Shown: in pieces, positions 19,224-28,448 of the stretch
Numbering within the stretch: the stretch's first letter is position 1
Layout of the letters: the number at the start of each line of letters is the position of its first letter
Assembly: GCA_029781975.1 (NCBI GenBank)
Contig: JAKOVQ010000033.1
Coordinates: 240,157-304,156 of the forward strand
DNA from: Acidobacteriota bacterium
GTDB lineage: Bacteria > Acidobacteriota > Thermoanaerobaculia > UBA5066
DNA length: 64,000 nt
Direction: 5' to 3'
The notes under the pieces: model-generated
Seen by the model: only the letters and a program-made list of their open reading frames with translations
Told to the model about the DNA's origin: nothing
Database searches by the model: none
Made by a program: the position numbers and the translations under genes

Positions 19224-20036
19224 ATGTCGTTCCAGTGCGAGCACCTCTCCAAGTCCTTCGCGCTGCGCGGCGGCTTCGTTCAGGCGCTCGAGGACATCAC
19301 GTTCCGCGTGGGCGAGAGGGAGTTCGTCTCGATCGTGGGGCCGAGCGGCTGCGGGAAGTCGACCCTGCTGAAGCTGATCGCGGGGCTCCTCCGGCCCAGC
19401 GCCGGGTCGGTCGTCCTGACCGCGGCCTCCGACGACGAGCGGCCCGCCAGCGCGCTCGTCTTCCAGGAGCACGGGCTCTTCCCCTGGATGACCGTCCTCG
19501 AGAACGTCGCGTTCGGGCTGGAGGCCCGCGGCGTCGGGCGGGCCGAGCGGCACGAGCGCGCCATGGCCTTCATCGCCTCGGTCGGGCTCGCCCCGTTCGC
19601 CCACGCCTTCCCGCACCAGCTCTCCGTCGGGATGAGGCAGAGGGTCGGCATCGGGAGGGCGTTCGTCACGGACCCCCGGCTCCTGCTCCTGGACGAGCCT
19701 CTCGGGTCGCTCGACGCGCAGACGCGCTTCCTCCTGCAGGAGGAGCTGCTGAAGCTCTGGACGCGGTCGCGGAGCGCGGTGGTCTACGTGACGCACGACA
19801 TCGAGGAGGCCGTCCTCCTCGGCGACCGGGTGCTCGTCCTCACGGGGAGACCCGGGCGGATCCAGGGAGAGATCACCGTCCCCCTGGGCCGCCCGAGGAA
19901 GCTCGAGTACGCCGTCGACGAGCGGGTCTCCGCCATCAAGTGGCAGATCTGGGGAATGCTCGAGGAGGAGGCCCGCAGGAGCCTCGCCCTCGCCTCCCGG
20001 GAGCCGCTGCCGGCGGAGGAGGGAGCCGTCCCGTGA
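19224..20036 (+). CDS. ABC transporter ATP-binding protein (SsuB/NrtD/ThiZ type)
   Basis: Walker A GPSGCGKSTLL, DEPLGSLDAQTR, THDIEEAVLLGDRVLVL. Confidence 0.88.
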   Translation: MSFQCEHLSKSFALRGGFVQALEDITFRVGEREFVSIVGPSGCGKSTLLKLIAGLLRPSAGSVVLTAASDDERPASALVFQEHGLFPWMTVLENVAFGLEARGVGRAERHERAMAFIASVGLAPFAHAFPHQLSVGMRQRVGIGRAFVTDPRLLLLDEPLGSLDAQTRFLLQEELLKLWTRSRSAVVYVTHDIEEAVLLGDRVLVLTGRPGRIQGEITVPLGRPRKLEYAVDERVSAIKWQIWGMLEEEARRSLALASREPLPAEEGAVP

Positions 20037-20818
20037 GCGCCCCGCCCGACCGCCGCCGGCTCGGGGCGGGGGTCTGGCCCGCCGTCTTCGTTGTCGCCGT
20101 CCTCCTCGCGCTCTGGGAGCTCTGGGCGCGCGCGGCGGCCTCGGCCTCGATCCTCTTCCCGGCCCCTTCCGTCGTCGGAGCGGTGATCCTCCGGCAGGGG
20201 AGGAACGGCGAGCTCTTCCGGACGACGGGCGCGACGCTCCTGAGGCTCGCTTCCGGGTTCGTCCTCGGGGGGGTGCCCGCCCTGCTGCTCGGCCTGGCGA
20301 TGGGGTTCTCGCCCCGCGTCCGCGCCGCCGTCGACCCGCTCGTCGCCGCGGCGCACGCCATCCCGAAGATCGCCGTCCTGCCGATCCTGATGATCCTCCT
20401 CGGCCTCGGCGAGGCCCCGAAGATCGCCGTCGTGGCCGCCGCGGCCTTCTTCCCCCTCCTCATCAGCACGATGGCAGGGGTCCGGCAGATCAGCCCGCTC
20501 CACTTCGAGGTGGCCCACGCCTACGGGGCGAGCGCCCCGCGCGTCTTCTGGCGGGTCCTCGTCCCCGGGAGCCTCCCGCAGATCCTCTCCGGCGTCCGGC
20601 TCGCGTTCAACGCCGCGCTCCTGATCACCGTCGCCCTGGAGATCGTCGCGGCCCGGAACGGGCTCGGAGCGACGATCTGGCTGGCGTGGCAGACGATGCG
20701 CGTCGAGGAGCTCTACGCGTCCCTCGCCGTCACGTCCCTCCTCGGCGTCGGCTTCAACGGGGTCCTCGCGCTCGTCGGACGGCGCCTCGTCCCGTGGCAC
20801 GCGACACCCGAGATCTGA
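20033..20818 (+). CDS. ABC transporter permease (SsuC/TauC type)
   Basis: EAA-like region EVAHAYGASAPRVFWRVLVPGSLPQILSGVRLAF; GTGA overlap with upstream gene. Confidence 0.88.
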   Translation: MSAPPDRRRLGAGVWPAVFVVAVLLALWELWARAAASASILFPAPSVVGAVILRQGRNGELFRTTGATLLRLASGFVLGGVPALLLGLAMGFSPRVRAAVDPLVAAAHAIPKIAVLPILMILLGLGEAPKIAVVAAAAFFPLLISTMAGVRQISPLHFEVAHAYGASAPRVFWRVLVPGSLPQILSGVRLAFNAALLITVALEIVAARNGLGATIWLAWQTMRVEELYASLAVTSLLGVGFNGVLALVGRRLVPWHATPEI

Positions 20819-23475
20819 TGGAGCCGTCGACCTCTCCCGTCTCGCCCCGGGCCGAGGAGGAGCCTTCGCTCTCGGTCGCGGCATCCTTCGAGCAGCAGGT
20901 CGACCGGGACCCCGGTCGCCTCGCGCTCCGGACGCCCGATCGGTCCTTCACCTTCGACGCCCTCGACCGCTGGGCCAACCGGGTCGCCCGGAGCGCGCTC
21001 GAGGTCCGGGGCGAGAGGCTCGAGCCGATGGCGCTCCTCGTGGGGAGGGGCCCTTCGGCCATCGCCGGGATCCTGGCGGCGTTCAAGGCGGGGAAGATCA
21101 GCCTCTTCCTCGACGCCTCGCTCCCGGAGGCGCGTCTTCGCTTCCTCCTCGAGGATGCCGGCGCGGGCCTCCTCGTCGGCGGCGGCGAGTCCCTTCCGCT
21201 CGCCCGGACGCTGGCCGCGGCGACGGGGATCCCGCTGGTCGACGTCGAGGCGGCCGGCCCGGTCTGCGAGACGCGCCCCGCCCTCCACGTCCCGCCCGAC
21301 GCGCCCGCGTACATCCTCTACACGTCCGGGTCGACCGGCGTCCCGAAGGGGGTCGTCAACAGCCACCGGAACCTCCTCTGGAACGCGAGGGTGGGCGCGG
21401 GCTTCACCGGGATGACCTCCTCCGACATGGCCCTCCTCGTCTCCTCGCCGGGCGCCGGCCAGGGTCTCGCGCTCTTCCAGGCCCTCCTTTCGGGAGCCGC
21501 GGTCTATCCGTTCGACGTGAGGTCGGCGGGGCTCCCGGCCCTGCGCGACTTCCTCGCTGCCGAGGAGATCACCCTCTACCAGTCGGTGCCCGCGGTCTTC
21601 CGCTCGCTCGTGAAGACGTTCCGCGACGGAGAGCGGCTCCCCGCCCTGCGGGTCGTCCGCCTCGGGGGCGACACGGTCCGGCGCGAGGACGTCCTCCTCT
21701 TCCAGCGCCACTTCTCCGGGCCGTGCCGCCTGCGCGTCAGCTACGGCAGCTCCGAGACCGGGCCGATCGCCAGCCATTTCATCGACGCCGCGGCCCCCCT
21801 GCCGAGCGGCCCCGTCCCGGTGGGCCGGCCCTACGAAGGGGTCGAGGTCCGCCTCCTCGACGAGGACGGCCGCGACGTGGCGCCGGGAGAGGTCGGGGAG
21901 ATCACCGTGAGGAGCCGGCACCTCGCGCTGGGCTACTGGCGGCAGGAGGCGATGACGCGCGAGCGGTTCCTCCCCGACCCGGCGGGAGGAGCGGAACGGA
22001 TCGTCAGGACGGGGGACCTAGGCCAGCTCCGGCCCGACGGCCTCCTCGTCCACCGGGGCCGGAAGGACTTCCAGGTGAAGGTCCGGGGCCATCGGGTCGA
22101 GGTCGGCGAGGTCGAGGAGGCCCTTCGCGCACTGCCCGGGGTCGAGGACGCGGCGGTCGCCGCGAGCGCGGGGAGCGACGGAGAGAACCGCCTCGTCGGC
22201 TACGTGGTGTGGAAGGGGAGGCCCGGCTCCACCCGGGCGCTCCGCGGCGGGCTCTCGAGGACGCTGCCCGCGCACATGGTGCCGGCGCTCTTCGTCTCGC
22301 TGCCGAGCCTCCCCCTGACGGCGCGCGGCAAGGTCGACCGCGCCGCCCTGAAGCCGCCGAAGGCGGAATTCACGGCGCCTGAAGGAGAGGTCGTCGGCCC
22401 GCGGGACGATGTCGAGGCGACGCTCGTCGCCCTCTGGGAGGAGCTCCTGGGGACCCGGCCCGTCGGGGTCCGTCACGACTTCTTCGAGCTGGGCGGGGAC
22501 TCCCTCCTCGCCGTCGAGCTGTTCGCCCTGATCGAGCAGCGGACGGGGAGGTATCTGCCTCTCTCCGAATTCGTCGGCGCCTCGACGATCGAGCTCCTGG
22601 CCCGCAAGCTCCGCGAGCCCGCCCCGGCGCGGTGGCCCTGCCTCGTCCCCCTGCAGCCCCTCGGATCGAGGCTCCCCTTCTATTGCATGAGCTGGGCCGA
22701 GGGCGAGGTGCTCGCCTACGCATCGCTGGCGACGCGGCTGGGGCCCGATCGTCCGGTCTACGGCCTCCGTCGCGACCGGCTCGAGGACCACCGGCCGCGC
22801 TACACCCGCGTGGAGCAGATGGCCGCCCAGTACGTCGAGGAGATCCGGGCGCTCCAGCCCGAGGGACCCTACCTGATCGGGGGCCTGTCGGGAGGGGCCT
22901 TCGTCGCCTTCGAGATGGCGCAGCAGCTGCGCGAGGCGGGGCACGAGGTGGGCGCGCTCCTCCTGCTGGAGCCGCCGAGGCTCGGACGCCGGGCCGGGCG
23001 TTCGTTCGCGGCTCCGGATCCGGGCAGCCTCCGCAACACCGGAGGGCTCGTCAGGAAGGTCCGCCTGTTCTGGGCGAAGTGGCGGCTGTGGGACGAAGAG
23101 GAGCGAGGCGTCGAGCTCGGCCGGAGCGTCGCGCGGCTCCGGCGGCGAATCGCCCCGATCGGGGCCGTTCGCCCGGCGCGCACGGACGCGTCGCCGGCGG
23201 GCGCGCCCCGGTCCGCCGCCGCGTCGCCCGACGACGTCCTGAACGACGTGGAGCCCTACGCGCCGCGGACGTACCCCGGGCGGGCGACGCTCGTCCTGGC
23301 GCGGCACGAGCGCTATCGTCGCGAGCGCCTCCGCGAGTGGCGGGCCCTCGTCGCCGGCGGGCTCGACGTCCGCGTCGTCCCCGGCATCCACGCGGCCATC
23401 GTCCAGGAGCCCTTCGTGAGGGTCCTGGCGCGCGAGGTGGAGGCGTGCCTCTCGGCCGGGGCGGGCGAGAGGTGA
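20818..23475 (+). CDS. NRPS-like protein: adenylation - thiolation (PCP) - thioesterase, no condensation domain
   Basis: A3 YILYTSGSTGVPKG, YGSSETG, A10 LPLTARGKVDR, PCP FFELGGDSLLAVEL, TE GGLSGGAFVAFEMA and PGIHAAIVQEP; TGATG overlap with permease. Confidence 0.87.
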   Translation: MEPSTSPVSPRAEEEPSLSVAASFEQQVDRDPGRLALRTPDRSFTFDALDRWANRVARSALEVRGERLEPMALLVGRGPSAIAGILAAFKAGKISLFLDASLPEARLRFLLEDAGAGLLVGGGESLPLARTLAAATGIPLVDVEAAGPVCETRPALHVPPDAPAYILYTSGSTGVPKGVVNSHRNLLWNARVGAGFTGMTSSDMALLVSSPGAGQGLALFQALLSGAAVYPFDVRSAGLPALRDFLAAEEITLYQSVPAVFRSLVKTFRDGERLPALRVVRLGGDTVRREDVLLFQRHFSGPCRLRVSYGSSETGPIASHFIDAAAPLPSGPVPVGRPYEGVEVRLLDEDGRDVAPGEVGEITVRSRHLALGYWRQEAMTRERFLPDPAGGAERIVRTGDLGQLRPDGLLVHRGRKDFQVKVRGHRVEVGEVEEALRALPGVEDAAVAASAGSDGENRLVGYVVWKGRPGSTRALRGGLSRTLPAHMVPALFVSLPSLPLTARGKVDRAALKPPKAEFTAPEGEVVGPRDDVEATLVALWEELLGTRPVGVRHDFFELGGDSLLAVELFALIEQRTGRYLPLSEFVGASTIELLARKLREPAPARWPCLVPLQPLGSRLPFYCMSWAEGEVLAYASLATRLGPDRPVYGLRRDRLEDHRPRYTRVEQMAAQYVEEIRALQPEGPYLIGGLSGGAFVAFEMAQQLREAGHEVGALLLLEPPRLGRRAGRSFAAPDPGSLRNTGGLVRKVRLFWAKWRLWDEEERGVELGRSVARLRRRIAPIGAVRPARTDASPAGAPRSAAASPDDVLNDVEPYAPRTYPGRATLVLARHERYRRERLREWRALVAGGLDVRVVPGIHAAIVQEPFVRVLAREVEACLSAGAGER

Positions 23476-25355
23476 CAGCGAACCGGCCGGACGGCGGCCC
23501 GGTGCCGGCGACCGGCGGCGGATGGGGCGCCGGGCCGCCGGGTCCGCTCCCCGACGAGCGCGCGCCGGTTCCCCTGCGAAAGGTCCTCGCCGACGGAAGG
23601 TGGGCGCTCCGTTTCACGTGGCGGACCGCCCCCGCCCAGACCGGACTCCTCGTCGGGGCCGAGCTGGTGAAGAGCCTCGTCCCCGCCGGCCTCACCCTCG
23701 TCTTCGGCGGCCTCGTGGACGCGGCGACCGCGGCTGTCGCGAGCGGTCCGGGGGCGGACCCGCGCCGTCTCCTCGCGTGGGTCGGCGCCGCCTTCGGCCT
23801 CGCGGTCGTCGGCGGGCTGACGAAGATCGCGGAACGGCACGCCGGAAGGCGCCTCCTCGACGAGCTCGAGGTCCGCCTGACGGGAGTCGTCCTCGAGCAC
23901 GCGGCCTCGCTCGACGTCGTCTCCTTCGAGGACCCAGCCACGCTCGACCTCCTCGAGCGCGCGCGGCGCGACCCGGCGGCGAGCTTCCACCTCTTCCTCC
24001 TCAACGCCCTGCACGTCCTCGGGGACGGCCTCCAGGGCCTCACCCTCGCCGCCGTCCTGGCGGCCGTCGAGCCCTGGTTGCTCGTCCCGCTCGTCGTCCT
24101 CGCCGTCCCGTACGGCCTCTTCCAGTGGAGGGCCGCCTCGAGCCGCTACGGGCAGGAGACCCGGTACACGACGCGCCGCCGCTGGAGCCAGTACTTCGTC
24201 CAGCTCCTCACGAGGGCCCCCGCGGTGACGGAGATCAAGCTGCTCGACCTGGGGCCGCTCCTCCTCGAGAGGTTCCGGAGCGTAGCGTCGCAGTTCCGCG
24301 ACGAGAGCGCCCTCCTCCTCCGGCGGAGCGCGCTCGTCGGCGCGCTCTTCGTCGTCCTCTCGTCGGCCGCCCTCTTCGCGGTTCTCGCGCACCTGGGGCT
24401 GCGGGTGGTGGCGGGTCAGGCCTCGGTCGGCAGCCTGGTCGTCTTCGCGGGGGCCGCGGCGCGCCTCCGGGCGGTCGTGGAGGAGACGCTGGCGTACCTC
24501 GGCTCGGCGCTCGAGCGGGGCCTCTTCGTCCAGAACCTCCGCGCCTTCCTCGCGCTCGGGCCCGGGCTGCTGCCGGGCCGGGGGCTCGCCGTCGCGGAGG
24601 GGGACGCGACGGAGGTGGAGCTCGAGAGAGTCACCTTCACCTACCCGGGGGGCGACCGGCCGGCCCTGCGGGACATCTCCCTCCGGATCCGGCTGGGCGA
24701 GACCGTCGCGCTGGTGGGGGAGAACGGCGCCGGGAAGACGACGCTCGTCCGCCTGATCGCGAGGATCTACGACCCGGACTCCGGGAGCGTCAGGTTCGGG
24801 GGATCCGACGTGAGGGAGCTCGACCCCGCGAGCCTCAGGGAGCGGATCGCCTGGGTCCTGCAGGACTTCACCCGGTTCGAGGCGACCGCCGCGGAGAACC
24901 TGGCCTTCGGCGACTGGCGGAGGCTCATCGGGAACCGGCGGGAGATCGAGGAGCTCGCACGGCGCACCGGGGTGGCACCTCTCGTCGAGTCGCTGCCATC
25001 GGGCTACGACACCTGGCTGGGGACCCAGTTCGGCCGGCAGCAGCTCTCGGCCGGCCAGTGGCAGCGGCTCGCGATCGCCCGTGCGTTCGCCCGGCGGGCC
25101 CCGCTCCTCGTCCTCGACGAGCCGACCGCCAGCCTCGACGTGAGGGCCGAGGAGGAACTCTTCCGGCGGTTCCGGGAGGTGGCGGCAGGTCGCACCGCGA
25201 TCCTCGTTTCCCATCGGTTCTCCACGGTCGCGATGGCCGACCGGATCGTCGTCCTCGCCGAGGGACGGGTCGCCGAGGCCGGCTCCCACGCGGAGCTCCT
25301 CCGCCGCGGGGGGATCTACGCCGAGCTCTTCCGGCTCCACGACCGGATGCGGTGA
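23472..25355 (+). CDS. ABC exporter (fused TM and NBD domains)
   Basis: GENGAGKTTLVRLI Walker A, LSAGQWQRLAIARAF signature, LLVLDEPTASLD; 5-6 TM N-terminus; GTGA overlap with the NRPS-like gene. Confidence 0.88.
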   Translation: MTANRPDGGPVPATGGGWGAGPPGPLPDERAPVPLRKVLADGRWALRFTWRTAPAQTGLLVGAELVKSLVPAGLTLVFGGLVDAATAAVASGPGADPRRLLAWVGAAFGLAVVGGLTKIAERHAGRRLLDELEVRLTGVVLEHAASLDVVSFEDPATLDLLERARRDPAASFHLFLLNALHVLGDGLQGLTLAAVLAAVEPWLLVPLVVLAVPYGLFQWRAASSRYGQETRYTTRRRWSQYFVQLLTRAPAVTEIKLLDLGPLLLERFRSVASQFRDESALLLRRSALVGALFVVLSSAALFAVLAHLGLRVVAGQASVGSLVVFAGAAARLRAVVEETLAYLGSALERGLFVQNLRAFLALGPGLLPGRGLAVAEGDATEVELERVTFTYPGGDRPALRDISLRIRLGETVALVGENGAGKTTLVRLIARIYDPDSGSVRFGGSDVRELDPASLRERIAWVLQDFTRFEATAAENLAFGDWRRLIGNRREIEELARRTGVAPLVESLPSGYDTWLGTQFGRQQLSAGQWQRLAIARAFARRAPLLVLDEPTASLDVRAEEELFRRFREVAAGRTAILVSHRFSTVAMADRIVVLAEGRVAEAGSHAELLRRGGIYAELFRLHDRMR

Positions 25356-25408
25356 CGTCCCCCTCCCCCCGGGCCCCGAGGCGAGGCCGGGCGCGGCCTC
25401 CTTCCCGC

Positions 25409-27085
25409 TCAGGTGAGGCCGGGGGCCTCCAGCTCGGGCGCGAAGAGGCGGTCGCGGCGCGCGAGGCGGGCGAGCTGCCTGCCGTCGGAAGGCGTCCTCC
25501 GGCCCCGCCGGCGCGCGAGGGCCGCGAGCGTCGCGAGGGCTCCCGCGTGGCGCGCGATCCGCCGCTGCGCGTAGTCGGCCGCCGAGCCGTTCTCCACGAG
25601 GAAGGGCCAGTCGGACGCCTGGAGGAGGAGGAGCTGGCGCGCGGCGGCGGGCGCGAGCTCCGGGTCGAGCGCGAGGACCTCTGCCAGCCGCCGTTCGCCC
25701 CGCTCGACCTCGCGCCAGTAGGGGACCGTCGCCCCGCTCGACCAGACGCGGAAGTCTCCCCCGCGCCCCCACGAGCCGGCCGGAAGGTCGATCGGCTCCG
25801 GCTCCCCGGCCGCGACGACCGCCTCGGCGGAAGTTGCCGGGACCACGTCGCGGGCCCCGGAGGCGAGCCTCCGGAAGACGGCCTCGAGGAAGGCGACCCC
25901 CTCGAACCACCAGTGGCCGAAGAGCTCGAAGTCGAACATCGCGGCGACGACGGCCGGACGCTCCTCCTCCGCCGCCACCTCCTCGACGAGGGAGACGAAG
26001 TGCGCCGCGTGCGCGGCGACCCGTTCCGCAGCGCGGGCGGGGTCCCACGGCTCCTTCCCGTCGAGCGGCCCCCCGCTGTCGGTCACCCGCCAGTAGCGGA
26101 GCCCGCCCGGCGCGTGCTTGCGGTGGAACTCGAGGTACCAGGGGTCCCCCGGGTAGCCGACCATTCCCGACCAGACCCGCTCCGAGGTGGCAGGGTCGCG
26201 CGCCAGGACTGCGAGGCTTCCGCCCGCCGCCGTTACCGACCAGACCCGGTGAGGCGAGCGGCCGGTCCCGCTCGCGGGGTCGCGCGCACCGGCACCGTCC
26301 GCTTCCTCGCCCCGGGCTTCCCCGCTCGCCCCTTCCGCGCCCGCCGGGCCTGCGTGGAGCCCGTCGGACGCCCCGTAGGCGTGCGACGAGCGCCGCCCCG
26401 TGACGAGGTGGGTCTCGACGAACGTGTGCCCGATCCCTCGCTCGACGAGGAAGTCGGCGATCCCCCGCCGCTCCTCGCTCCTTCCGTCCGCGGGGGAGAG
26501 CCAGGGGCCGGCCGGGCGGTAGGCGCACTCGGGGAGCCAGAGCCCTCGCGGCCGGCGGCCGAAGTGGCGCTCGTGGCAGGCGAGGCCCACGTCGAGCTGG
26601 CGAGAGATCGCCGCGTCGGTCGGGAGGAGGGGGAGGAAGCCGTGCGTGGCCGCGGACGAGATCAGCTCGATGGCGCCCTTCTCCTCGAGCGCGGCGAAGC
26701 CGGAAAGGAGGTCGCCCCCGAGCGCGTCGAACGCCCTCCGCGCCTCCTCGTAGAACGCGATCCAGTGCAGGGCCAAGCCCGCAGGGGGTCCGTCGCTCGC
26801 GCCCAGGTCCCTCCGCGCGGCGGCGACGCGGTGGGCGGCGTAGCGGCGGAAGCTGGCGGGGAAGCGCGGGTCGCGGAGCTGCTCGCAGAGGACCGGCGTC
26901 AGGCCGACCGTGGCCTTCAGCGGGACGCCGTCCGCCGCGAGGCGGCGGGCGGCCGCGAGGAACGGCAGGTAGCTCTCGGCCACCGCCTCGTGCAGCCAGT
27001 CCGCCCCGTGGGGCCAGACGCCGTGGCCCAGGACCCCGGGGAGATGGCCGTGGAGGACGAGGACGAGCTGGGCGTTCGGCGCCGT
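25409..27085 (-). CDS. GH57/DUF1957 family (1,4-alpha-glucan branching enzyme-like)
   Basis: LHGHLPGVLGHG N-terminal motif, GLWLPECAY (nucleophile region), FDFELFGHWWFEG; the full conserved N-terminus requires an ACG start at 27085 (GGAGG 5 nt upstream); first canonical start is GTG 26983. Confidence 0.75.
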   Translation of the reverse strand, partial: TAPNAQLVLVLHGHLPGVLGHGVWPHGADWLHEAVAESYLPFLAAARRLAADGVPLKATVGLTPVLCEQLRDPRFPASFRRYAAHRVAAARRDLGASDGPPAGLALHWIAFYEEARRAFDALGGDLLSGFAALEEKGAIELISSAATHGFLPLLPTDAAISRQLDVGLACHERHFGRRPRGLWLPECAYRPAGPWLSPADGRSEERRGIADFLVERGIGHTFVETHLVTGRRSSHAYGASDGLHAGPAGAEGASGEARGEEADGAGARDPASGTGRSPHRVWSVTAAGGSLAVLARDPATSERVWSGMVGYPGDPWYLEFHRKHAPGGLRYWRVTDSGGPLDGKEPWDPARAAERVAAHAAHFVSLVEEVAAEEERPAVVAAMFDFELFGHWWFEGVAFLEAVFRRLASGARDVVPATSAEAVVAAGEPEPIDLPAGSWGRGGDFRVWSSGATVPYWREVERGERRLAEVLALDPELAPAAARQLLLLQASDWPFLVENGSAADYAQRRIARHAGALATLAALARRRGRRTPSDGRQLARLARRDRLFAPELEAPGLT

Positions 27086-27135
27086 GGCGGCCTCCGGCCG
27101 GCGATTCTACGGGCCGGGCCGGGCGGACGGGGCGG

Positions 27136-28428
27136 TCAGACCTTCGTGCCGGGCGGGAGGACCGCGCCCTTCGGGACGATGACGATCCCGTCGCGGAGGA
27201 ACCAGCCGGCGCCGTCCTCGTCCGGCCGGGACGGGTCGCCGCGCAGGACGCACCCGGCGCCGATCCGGGCGTTCTTGTCGACGATCGCCCGCTCGATCGC
27301 GCAGTCGGGCCCGATCCCCATCGGCGGGAGCCCCTTCGTCGCCGCCGCGACGCGCTCGTCCTCCTCCTCGAAGTCGTCGGCGCCCATCAGGATCGACTGG
27401 GAGATGCGCGTCCCCGCGTCGATCCGCGACCTCAGGCCGATGACGCTGCGGGACAGCTCCGCCCCGAAGACCCGGATGCCGTCCGCGAGGCGGCAGTGGT
27501 CGATCCGCGCGTCGCGGATGGTCGAGGCGGGGAGGAACCGGGGCCGCGTGTAGATCGGGGCGTCGGGGAGGAAGAAGCGGAAGGGGGGGTCCTCCTCGGT
27601 CAGGGCGAGGTTCGCCTCGTAGAAGCTCGAGATCGTCCCGATGTCCCGCCAGTAGCCGCGGAAGAGGAACGAGTAGACGGCGTGCGTGTCGATCAGGCGC
27701 GGGAGGATGTCCTTGCCGAAGTCGAGCGTCTCCGGGGCCTCGAGGGCCTCCCGGAGGGTCTCGATCCGGAAGAGGTAGACCCCCATGCTGGCGATCCACT
27801 GCCCCGCGGAGAGCCCCCACCGCTCGCGCAGGCTCGCCGGCGGCGCCAGGGGGAGGAGCTCGTCGTCCGTCCGCGGCTTCTCCCGGAAGGTCCGGATCCG
27901 CCCGTCCGAGCCGGCGGAGAGGATCCCGAACCCGGCGCACTCCTCCTTCCCCACCGGGATGACGCTGACGGTGACGTCCGCCCCCGTCTCCAGGTGGCGC
28001 TCGAACATCTCGCCGTAGTCCATCCGGTAGAGGTGGTCGCCCGAGAGGATGAGGACGTGGTCGTACCGCGAGGCGTGGCCGAGCCGGCGGAGGTGCTTGC
28101 GGACGGCGTCCGCCGTCCCCTCGAACCACTCCCCGCCGACGTCGGTCTGCTGGGCCGCGAAGACCTCGACCCCGCCGTGGCCGAAGTTGTCGAACCGGTA
28201 GGTGAGGGTGATGTGGTTGTTGAGGGAGGCGGAGTTGAACTGGGTCAGGACGGCGATGCTCCGGAACCCCGAGTTGATCGCGTTGGAGAGCGGCACGTCG
28301 ATCAGCCGGTACTTCCCTCCCAGGGGCACCGCCGGCTTCGCCCGGTCGCGGGTGAGGGGGTAGAGGCGCTTCCCCTGCCCTCCGCCGAGGATGACGGTGT
28401 GGACCCGGCGCTGCGAGCTGTCTCCCAT
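27136..28428 (-). CDS. glgC: glucose-1-phosphate adenylyltransferase
   Basis: LGGGQGKRLYPLTRDRAKPAVPLGGKYRLIDVPLSNAINSG; LSGDHLYRMDY; ATG at 28428. Confidence 0.92.
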   Translation of the reverse strand: MGDSSQRRVHTVILGGGQGKRLYPLTRDRAKPAVPLGGKYRLIDVPLSNAINSGFRSIAVLTQFNSASLNNHITLTYRFDNFGHGGVEVFAAQQTDVGGEWFEGTADAVRKHLRRLGHASRYDHVLILSGDHLYRMDYGEMFERHLETGADVTVSVIPVGKEECAGFGILSAGSDGRIRTFREKPRTDDELLPLAPPASLRERWGLSAGQWIASMGVYLFRIETLREALEAPETLDFGKDILPRLIDTHAVYSFLFRGYWRDIGTISSFYEANLALTEEDPPFRFFLPDAPIYTRPRFLPASTIRDARIDHCRLADGIRVFGAELSRSVIGLRSRIDAGTRISQSILMGADDFEEEDERVAAATKGLPPMGIGPDCAIERAIVDKNARIGAGCVLRGDPSRPDEDGAGWFLRDGIVIVPKGAVLPPGTKV

Positions 28429-28448
28429 GGCGACGATTGTAGACACCC

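Noticed and set aside
23313-26528. 1071-aa reverse ORF opposite the ABC exporter and adjacent genes
   Set aside because: Shadow ORF; composition biased with no recognisable domain.
23522-27553. 1343-aa + strand ORF
   Set aside because: Out-of-frame relative to the ABC exporter and antisense to GH57 and glgC; low-complexity translation.
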